DNA from: Lachnospiraceae bacterium
Lineage (GTDB): Bacteria; Bacillota; Clostridia; Lachnospirales; Lachnospiraceae
Assembly: GCA_017434885.1 (NCBI GenBank)
Contig: JAFSGE010000030.1
Coordinates: 248,001-312,000 of the forward strand
Length of the DNA: 64,000 nucleotides
Direction: 5' to 3'
Shown: in pieces, positions 16,156 through 22,576 of the stretch
Numbering within the stretch: the stretch's first letter is position 1
Layout: every line of letters starts with the position of its first letter
Made by a program: the position numbers and the translations under genes
The notes under the pieces: generated by a model
The model's input: only the letters and a program-made list of their open reading frames with translations
What the model was told of the DNA's origin: nothing
Database searches by the model: none

Positions 16156-17553
16156 TTATTCATTGATGATTTCATCTTCTTCAACAGATGCAGCATCTAA
16201 AACGATGTAGTCATAAACATTCAGACCATACTGTGTATTAGATTTTACAATTGAATATTCCTCGTTCTGATACAGAATATTAATTTGTTTAAAGTCAGCA
16301 TATCCTTTATTGATATTGTACACGCCGATTAAGGTTCCGCGTTTACTGATGGATTGTTTTTGCGTAGACTCCGGTTTAATAATGTAATCACCGATTCTAA
16401 GCTGGGAATCGTCCAGATAATATTCTGTTTCTGTTTCATTGTAAATTGTTGTTTCTACAAATTCCGTGGTTGCAGTACCGTTTTCGTCAAAGGCTTCTCT
16501 CATGACACCGGTATTGCCGTTTACACCGCTCTGTGTAACATATTCCTTCGGAACAATAAAAAATTCTTTCTCCACAATGGAGGAATTAGGAATTTTCAGT
16601 CCCGTTTCGTCTTCTGTAATCAGTTCTATATCAATAAAACGGTCAGTACAAAAAGTAACCATGGAGTTGTTGAACTTTAACTCGATAAACACCTCTCCGT
16701 CCGGATTGGTATAGGTAGATACTTCTCCCCAGGAAGTGTTTTGGTTTTTGAGAAATTTTACTTTCACATATTCCAGTTCAACCAGTTCCGCAGCCTTTTC
16801 TTCATCTGTCTGTATGACAATAGACCAGTCTTCGTTTGTCGAAAGCTTATAAACAGGGTCGCCGTTTGCAATCAGTTCATTGCTGATAAGCTGTTTTTTT
16901 TCATATTCATCATTTTCAAACAAATCGCTTGTAAACTGCTCTATAGTTAAATCTTCATATCCGTCTACAGAGTAAATAACAATTCCGGACTTAGGAGCAG
17001 GGCAAAAAGCAACTAATTCGGAAATGCCGGAACTGTTGATTTTATCAATATTTTCAAGAACGTTGGCATTTGCCAGCTTAAGAACTGTACCTTTTACACT
17101 GTATTTAAAGTCATAGGTTTGAGCAAATTCTGTTTCATCAAAGTTAGAAGTAAATCCTAAAATTTCTGTTTTGAGTTCTGATAAGTCTTTGTCTGACAGG
17201 GAATTTTCACCGCTTCCCTCATCAGTCAGATATTCGGAAAGCTTTCCGGATTCATCCAAGGTATATACAAGATTACCTACTCCAACTCTCTCTCCTTCAC
17301 GTGCATAGTAATTGATATAGCCGGCCTGGGAAGCTGTCACAATTTCCTCCGAGCGAAGTGCAATGCCCTGATATACATTATTGGAAGATAAGGAACCTTC
17401 TTTTACCTCATAAGGAACAATGTGTTTTTCCGTAAAATAGCCGAATACACAGACAACAATATAAACAAAAATAGCCGCAAATATCACCATGCCGATATTG
17501 ATATTAAGCGGTTTTCTGTATTTAACTACATTATCGTCGCCGTTTGCTCTCAA
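16156..17553 (-). CDS. HlyD-like membrane-anchored adaptor protein
   Basis: A 465-residue protein with a short basic N-terminus, one membrane segment (about residues 19-41) and a large outer part. That part begins with a biotinyl-lipoyl-like HlyD segment (SQAGYINYYAREGERVGVGN, residues about 80-100). A long middle region and a beta-rich C-terminus follow. HlyD-family adaptors normally link a pump to the outside; no pump gene is next to it. Its position in the yggS-sepF division cluster suggests a role at the division site, which is inference. The start is TTG at 17553 with an AAGGAG ribosome binding site. Confidence 0.75.
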   Translation of the reverse strand: MRANGDDNVVKYRKPLNINIGMVIFAAIFVYIVVCVFGYFTEKHIVPYEVKEGSLSSNNVYQGIALRSEEIVTASQAGYINYYAREGERVGVGNLVYTLDESGKLSEYLTDEGSGENSLSDKDLSELKTEILGFTSNFDETEFAQTYDFKYSVKGTVLKLANANVLENIDKINSSGISELVAFCPAPKSGIVIYSVDGYEDLTIEQFTSDLFENDEYEKKQLISNELIANGDPVYKLSTNEDWSIVIQTDEEKAAELVELEYVKVKFLKNQNTSWGEVSTYTNPDGEVFIELKFNNSMVTFCTDRFIDIELITEDETGLKIPNSSIVEKEFFIVPKEYVTQSGVNGNTGVMREAFDENGTATTEFVETTIYNETETEYYLDDSQLRIGDYIIKPESTQKQSISKRGTLIGVYNINKGYADFKQINILYQNEEYSIVKSNTQYGLNVYDYIVLDAASVEEDEIINE

Positions 17554-17586
17554 AATAATTACTCCTTACTGCATTTTCCTTTTTTC

Positions 17587-17617
17587 ATAAAAAAACCCCA
17601 GAAAGACTCCGGGGTTT
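17587..17617 (-). terminator. Terminator after the mini P-loop gene
   Basis: Stem AAACCCC (17593-17599) and GGGGTTT (17611-17617), followed on the minus strand by a run of T (A-tract 17587-17595). It lies 19 bases past the stop codon at 17636 and upstream of the HlyD-like gene. Confidence 0.88.
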
Positions 17618-17635
17618 ATGTAATAACGAAACTTC

Positions 17636-18055
17636 TTATAAAGAAACGATAACTTTCTCTTTTAATGAAGCCGGAAGTTCATCTTCATCAAGTGATACAC
17701 TTAAAACAAAGTTTACTCCGAATTTCTCACTGATTGCTTCTATCTGGTTTACGATTCCTTCGATATCGCCGTCTTCCTTGCATGCAATCTTTAAAAAGCT
17801 GTCAAAATACATCTGCTGTAAATCATGATCCTGTGAAATGATTCCACAAATAAATCCAACAAATGCGTCTGCACTGGTAATCATGTAATCTGAAACATCA
17901 ATCAGTCTGATTTTGTTATTCAGCTCATACATGTGTTTGGTACTCTTGTCCAGATATACGATGTTGCCGGATACATTCTGTACTTCAGTATTAACTTTAT
18001 CTAACAAATGTTTCGTTTTGCCTTTTCCCTTTTTTCCGATAATTAATTGAACCAT
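17636..18055 (-). CDS. Mini P-loop protein, unknown role
   Basis: A 139-residue protein starting MVQLIIGKKGKGKTKHLL, with a clear Walker A motif GKKGKGKT at residues 7-14. A short hydrophobic strand ending in Asp (NIVYLDKS) follows and could act as Walker B. The second half is helical, with no recognised domain. Similar clostridial proteins are often labelled PilT-like, but the PilT signature motifs are absent. The ATG at 18055 has an ideal AGGAGGG ribosome binding site; an in-frame ATG at 18082 lies upstream of that site and is rejected. Single-gene unit ending in a strong terminator. Confidence 0.75.
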   Translation of the reverse strand: MVQLIIGKKGKGKTKHLLDKVNTEVQNVSGNIVYLDKSTKHMYELNNKIRLIDVSDYMITSADAFVGFICGIISQDHDLQQMYFDSFLKIACKEDGDIEGIVNQIEAISEKFGVNFVLSVSLDEDELPASLKEKVIVSL

Positions 18056-18157
18056 TGGTAATCCCTCCTGAAGTATATTCACTATATATATATCGCCTAA
18101 AGCAGACTCTATATAACATGTATTTATTATAAAATATTATGGCATAAAAAACAACTG

Positions 18158-19153
18158 TTAATTGTTTATTTTGTTTAATAATTCTGACATTTGTGTATAC
18201 AACTCATCTCTGCTGTCCGCGCGTAAAATAACAGAAATATAAGGATTGCCGGAAGTATCTCTGGAAAGAAGTACCAAACAATGTCCGGCAGCATTTGTTG
18301 TTCCTGTTTTGCCGCCATACACGGTAACACCTGCAGGGGATTCCTTTTCACCATGCAAAAACAAATTAGTACTCTTTACATTTAATTCTTTGGAATTACC
18401 TTCTTTGTCAGAATAAACGGTTGAGTATGACGACATACCGATGATGTTGTTGAACATATCGTATTTGATGGCTTCGTTCATAATCAGATATATGTCATAT
18501 ACGGTGGTGTAATGATTGTCATCCGATAAACCGTGGGGATTCACAAAATGAGTGTTGGTTGCCCCAAGAGCCAATGCCTCCTGATTCATCAGTTCCGCAA
18601 AACCTTCCACAGAACCGCCAATACCCTCTGCAATCATTATTGCGGCATCATTTGCGGAATTAATCAGAAGAACATGTAAAGCCTGTGTAAGAGTCATTTG
18701 ATCTCCCGGTTTTATCCCACAGGTTTGTGCATCAGATTCCAAATTTGTTACATTCTCTGAGGCGGTCAGAAGCATATCTGTTGAACCGTGCTTTAACGCA
18801 ACCAAAGCAGTCATTACCTTGGTCAGACTGGCCGGATAAAGCTTTTCATGTACATTTTTTGCATAGACAGTTTCTTTTGTGTTAATATCAAACAACGCTG
18901 CGCCGGAAGCATTCATTGTTATGCTGTCTGCCGCAACATTCTCAGAAACCACACATAAGTCTGAAGCAAAGGGCACTGCCGCTGAAACGGCTTCTTCCCT
19001 GTTTACAATTCGAAAACTGCTACTGGATGCATTTACAGTGTAAGGTATCTCATATCCTGCACCACAGCCTGTTATACAAAAGGCACATCCAAATGCGGTA
19101 AGTAATGCTATAAACTTTTGAACTTTCTTTGGTGGTTTACTTATAATTTTCAC
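18158..19153 (-). CDS. D-alanyl-D-alanine carboxypeptidase (lipoprotein)
   Basis: Peptidase S11 (DacA/DacF type) that trims the terminal D-Ala from peptidoglycan stem peptides outside the membrane. All three penicillin-binding motifs are present: SxxK in PASLTKVMTAL, SxN in INSANDAA and KTG in YGGKTGTTNAAG. The N-terminus is a signal sequence ending in the lipobox ITGC (Cys29), so it is probably a lipoprotein. Its 331 residues lack most of the usual C-terminal beta domain and anchor helix. The GTG start at 19153 overlaps the end of mgsA by 17 bases, suggesting coupling. Confidence 0.9.
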   Translation of the reverse strand: MKIISKPPKKVQKFIALLTAFGCAFCITGCGAGYEIPYTVNASSSSFRIVNREEAVSAAVPFASDLCVVSENVAADSITMNASGAALFDINTKETVYAKNVHEKLYPASLTKVMTALVALKHGSTDMLLTASENVTNLESDAQTCGIKPGDQMTLTQALHVLLINSANDAAIMIAEGIGGSVEGFAELMNQEALALGATNTHFVNPHGLSDDNHYTTVYDIYLIMNEAIKYDMFNNIIGMSSYSTVYSDKEGNSKELNVKSTNLFLHGEKESPAGVTVYGGKTGTTNAAGHCLVLLSRDTSGNPYISVILRADSRDELYTQMSELLNKINN

Positions 19154-19532
19154 GCCACTCCAAATCTCCTCTGTCTAAGGACTTGATGAGCAATTCCGCT
19201 GTTGCAAGATTTGTTGCAAGCGGAATATTATACATATCACAAAAACGGACAACATTGTTTACGTCCGGTTCATGAATTTTTTTGGTTACAGGGTCGCGAA
19301 GGAAGATAACAAGGTCAAGCTGGTTGTGTTCAATCTGCGCACAAAGCTGCTGCTCTCCGCCCAAATGACCTGCAAGATACTTGTGAATATTTAAGTTGGT
19401 AACTTCTTCAATCAGACGTCCTGTTGTTCCTGTTGCATATAGTTCGTTTCTTGATAAGATGCCTCTGTATGCAATGCAGAAATTCTGCATCAGTTTCTTT
19501 TTGGCATCATGTGCTATAAATGCAATGTTCAT
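19137..19532 (-). CDS. mgsA: Methylglyoxal synthase
   Basis: Converts dihydroxyacetone phosphate to methylglyoxal plus phosphate, a bypass of lower glycolysis. The 131-residue protein begins MNIAFIAHDAKKKLM and has the substrate-binding segment ATGTTGRLI. The catalytic aspartate is in LVIFLRDP, and the C-terminal motif is NIPLATNLATAELL. Length is normal for bacterial MgsA. Shine-Dalgarno GGAGGGG is strong. It stands between rodA and the DD-carboxypeptidase on the minus strand and overlaps the latter by 17 bases. Confidence 0.95.
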   Translation of the reverse strand: MNIAFIAHDAKKKLMQNFCIAYRGILSRNELYATGTTGRLIEEVTNLNIHKYLAGHLGGEQQLCAQIEHNQLDLVIFLRDPVTKKIHEPDVNNVVRFCDMYNIPLATNLATAELLIKSLDRGDLEWRENYK

Positions 19533-19562
19533 ATATACCCCTCCAAAATAATACCCTTATAT

Positions 19563-19614
19563 ACTCGCAAACTTGCGCTGACGCGCTTCTTTGTCTGCTG
19601 CGCAGACGGTTTGC
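19563..19614 (-). repeat. GC-rich inverted repeats between rodA and mgsA
   Basis: Outer arms GCAAAC (19567-19572) and GTTTGC (19609-19614) enclose a perfect hairpin GTCTG-CTGCG-CAGAC (19593-19607). The segment is notably more GC-rich than its flanks. There is no U-tract on either strand, so it is unlikely to be a simple terminator. It may be an RNA processing site or a small repetitive element. Confidence 0.4.
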
Positions 19615-19629
19615 ACTTATTATTATACA

Positions 19630-20736
19630 TCATTTTTGCTTACATTGTAACCCCACATTTAAAACAAATCCGATTCCGATAAAGGAACTGATTAAGGATG
19701 TTAATCCATAACTGACAAACGGAAGCGGCAACCCGGTATTGGGCAAGAGGTAAGTCACTACCCCGATATTGACAAAACCCTGAAAACCAAGCTGTGCGCC
19801 GATACTTGCCGCTATAATCGTTCCCGCAATATCCTTTGCCCGCCGTGCAATCAGAAAACATTCCACACTGATAAACAAGAATAACAGAACAACAGTACAA
19901 GTGCCGATAAATCCGAATTCTTCGCCGATAACCGCAAAGATAAAGTCTGTCTGCTGTTCAGCAATAAAATCTGCATTTTTTACGGAGCTGATCTGGTTAT
20001 TTTTGTATCCTTTTCCGGTAAGCTGTCCGGAACCGATTGCCATGACGGAATACTCCTGCTGATATCCTTCGGCATTGGCATAGTCTTCTTTATTAAAGAA
20101 AGCAATGATTCTGTTCCGCTGGTAATCGTTAATCAATTGTTGATCCGGCTGGAGAATAAGCGTGATGGCTATAATTGCTGTCGGAATGAAAACTGCCAGA
20201 ATACCGATAATAATCTTCCAGCTTACACCGCCTACAAACATAATGGTACAAAAAATCAAACAAATAATAATTGTGGTTGATAAATCAGGCTGTTTAAATA
20301 CCAAAATGGCCGGAATCGCGAATAAAACTACACAAGCCGTAATATATTGAAATGTATTTAATTTTTCCTGATGTTTGTGAATAAACTGTGCAAAAAATAA
20401 AATAATAAATATTTTGGCAATTTCGGATGGCTGAAACCTGATGCCTCCCAGTTCAAGCCATCTTTGCGCACCACCGGCATCATCACCCATAACAATAACA
20501 AGAACCAGCAGACATGCATTAAAAATGTAAATAAGCCAATATAAATTCAATATGACAGAATAGTCAAATAACGATAATACCAACATCAGAAACACACCGA
20601 AGACAAAGCCCAGAATCTGCTTTGACTGTAACGATTCCTGCGCACTGCCTACGGCGATGATTCCGATGATTGCTAAAGCAATTACCATAATCGCAAGTTT
20701 GAAATTGTAGTCCCGTATTCTATACTGCTTTAACAT
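19630..20736 (-). CDS. rodA: FtsW/RodA/SpoVE-family peptidoglycan polymerase
   Basis: SEDS-family glycosyltransferase that polymerises lipid II together with a class B PBP. The 368-residue protein has about ten membrane segments and the SEDS motifs GGIRFQPSEIAKIF, TDFIFAVIGEEFGFIG and NTGLPLPFVSYGLTSLISSF. RodA is preferred over FtsW because the gene sits with PBP2, mreBCD and minCDE in one minus-strand block. It follows minE by 18 bases. Confidence 0.92.
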   Translation of the reverse strand: MLKQYRIRDYNFKLAIMVIALAIIGIIAVGSAQESLQSKQILGFVFGVFLMLVLSLFDYSVILNLYWLIYIFNACLLVLVIVMGDDAGGAQRWLELGGIRFQPSEIAKIFIILFFAQFIHKHQEKLNTFQYITACVVLFAIPAILVFKQPDLSTTIIICLIFCTIMFVGGVSWKIIIGILAVFIPTAIIAITLILQPDQQLINDYQRNRIIAFFNKEDYANAEGYQQEYSVMAIGSGQLTGKGYKNNQISSVKNADFIAEQQTDFIFAVIGEEFGFIGTCTVVLLFLFISVECFLIARRAKDIAGTIIAASIGAQLGFQGFVNIGVVTYLLPNTGLPLPFVSYGLTSLISSFIGIGFVLNVGLQCKQK

Positions 20737-20754
20737 AAATTAACCTTTCAACGT

Positions 20755-21024
20755 TTATTTACCGTGTATATCCAAAATAGGAATATTGGCATACAACATC
20801 GGTGTTTTCCCTTCATGTCCTTTGTTTCCTGTTTTGCTGATTTGTATTTCCATAGTCTGTGTATCTATTTTCATGTATTTTGATATTACTTTTGCAATAT
20901 CGTTCTTAATCATTTCCATCATTTCAGGAGAACAGTTGACTCTGTCGGAAATAAGTAAAATTTTAAGTCTGTCTTTCGCAATTTCTCTTGATTTTTTTCT
21001 GCTGAAAAAATGTTTGATTCCCAT
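20755..21024 (-). CDS. minE: Cell division topological specificity factor MinE
   Basis: Stimulates MinD ATPase and drives Min oscillation or localisation, keeping the septum at midcell. The 89-residue protein starts MGIKHFFSRKKSREIAKDRL (membrane and MinD-contact helix) and continues with LKILLISDR and a C-terminal dimerisation domain ending IPILDIHGK. The ATG at 21024 has a GGGAGGG ribosome binding site; an open frame continues 25 codons upstream but has no homology to MinE. It starts 13 bases after minD. Confidence 0.93.
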   Translation of the reverse strand: MGIKHFFSRKKSREIAKDRLKILLISDRVNCSPEMMEMIKNDIAKVISKYMKIDTQTMEIQISKTGNKGHEGKTPMLYANIPILDIHGK

Positions 21025-21037
21025 ATAGTCACCCTCC

Positions 21038-21829
21038 CTAATTTTTGTGGAAAATACCTGACACTCTTGTCCAAAAAGAAATACCTTTATCAAATTCAAT
21101 GAAAGGTGTTTCTTTTCCTACTACACGATAACATATATTCTGATATGCTTTTCCTGCCAGTGTATTGTTTCCGACCAGAGGCTCTCCCTGATTGGTTGCA
21201 ATGACTACGTTTTCATCATCCGGCACAATACCGATTAAGGGAATGGATAAAATATCCACCACATCTGAGGAACTCATCATTTCTCCGCGTCTTACCATAT
21301 CCTGACGCAAGCGGTTGATAATCAAATCAATCTGTTTGAATTCATTTGCTTCCAAAAGACCGATGATTCTGTCCGCATCCCTGATTGCAGATACTTCCGG
21401 TGTGGTTACCACAAGTGCACGGTCTGCTCCTGCAATGGCATTTTTAAATCCCTGCTCAATTCCTGCCGGACAGTCAAGAATAATATAATCAAAGCTTTCC
21501 CTGAGCTGATTTATCATTTTTACCATCTGTTCCGGTGTGACTGCAGTTTTATCTTTGGTTTGTGCCGAGGGCATCAGGTAAAGACTTGGATGTCTTTTGT
21601 CCCTGATTAGCGCCTGCTTGATACGGCATTTGTTTTCTACTACATCTACCAGATTGTATACGATTCTGTTTTCCAGTCCCATTACAACATCCAGATTACG
21701 AAGTCCGATATCCGCATCAATCAGCACAACTTTTTTGCCCATGGCCGCAAGGCCTGTTCCTACATTTGCGGATGTGGTTGTTTTGCCCACACCGCCTTTC
21801 CCTGACGTGACGACAATTACTTCACTCAT
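21038..21829 (-). CDS. minD: Septum site-determining ATPase MinD
   Basis: Deviant Walker-A ATPase that recruits MinC to the membrane. The 263-residue protein has KGGVGKTTTSANVG near the N-terminus, the ADIGLRNLDVVMGLE segment typical of MinD, and DCPAGIEQGF. The C-terminus (FWTRVSGIFHKN) can form the short amphipathic membrane-targeting helix. Strong AGGAGG ribosome binding site. The gene lies in the order minC-minD-minE. Confidence 0.97.
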   Translation of the reverse strand: MSEVIVVTSGKGGVGKTTTSANVGTGLAAMGKKVVLIDADIGLRNLDVVMGLENRIVYNLVDVVENKCRIKQALIRDKRHPSLYLMPSAQTKDKTAVTPEQMVKMINQLRESFDYIILDCPAGIEQGFKNAIAGADRALVVTTPEVSAIRDADRIIGLLEANEFKQIDLIINRLRQDMVRRGEMMSSSDVVDILSIPLIGIVPDDENVVIATNQGEPLVGNNTLAGKAYQNICYRVVGKETPFIEFDKGISFWTRVSGIFHKN

Positions 21830-21872
21830 ACGTTATCCTCCTAAATGAATTAATTTTCGTCCCCTGAGTCCC

Positions 21873-22556
21873 TTATACGGGTAATTCACTCAGTAATTCT
21901 TTTGTAAGGGAATCCATTACGATTTTCTCATTTTTTACGTAAGCGATTTTCGGCTGTACCTTTGGTTTGATGGACCACTTGTTTGTTTTTTCTTTGGAAT
22001 GATATTTGAAATCACCGATTTTTAATCTTTCCGGTGACATTTCAAGCGCTGCAACATAATGTCTTTCATCTCCGTTTCCGCCTGCATAGGCTTCTCCGTA
22101 AAGACCGCCCAAAACAATAATGTCTCTTGAGGAAATAACGGCACATCCGGGATAGACATCGCCCAAAATTACAATACTTGACTCTGTTTCCAGTACTTCG
22201 CCGTTTTTTAATGTTCCTCTGAAAAATTGCCCTTCTCCGCTTAAGGAGTCTTCCCAGGAGGAATCTGTCCGTTTCAATGCTTTTACAAACTGTTTTTCGG
22301 TTTCTTCATCTTCACCCACAAGACACATGAGTCTGATGTCGGAATTCTCACAAACAGCATCCGCAATTTGTTTTTCTTCTTCCTCTGTAAGACTTCGTCC
22401 TTTTAAGGAAAGTGCCATTTTGGCATCTTTGAAAAAACTGCTGGATTCTTTGAATTTTACCACAATATCCGCAAGAAGCTCTTCAAAGGGAATTGCAGGG
22501 TCTAAATGAAGAACGATTCCGTTTTGAAAGCTCTTGATAATAACTGAATTTTTCAT
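21873..22556 (-). CDS. minC: Septum site-determining protein MinC
   Basis: FtsZ polymerisation inhibitor activated by MinD. The 227-residue protein has an N-terminal MinC_N domain (residues about 1-105) and a C-terminal right-handed beta-helix domain. That second domain carries SIVILGDVYPGCAVISSRDIIVLGG-type repeats (seen at about residues 128-155) and the MinD-contact region around GNGDERHYVAALEM. It lies 43 bases upstream of minD and 20 bases after PBP2. Confidence 0.95.
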   Translation of the reverse strand: MKNSVIIKSFQNGIVLHLDPAIPFEELLADIVVKFKESSSFFKDAKMALSLKGRSLTEEEEKQIADAVCENSDIRLMCLVGEDEETEKQFVKALKRTDSSWEDSLSGEGQFFRGTLKNGEVLETESSIVILGDVYPGCAVISSRDIIVLGGLYGEAYAGGNGDERHYVAALEMSPERLKIGDFKYHSKEKTNKWSIKPKVQPKIAYVKNEKIVMDSLTKELLSELPV

Positions 22557-22576
22557 GGTAACTGCTCCTTGTTTTT

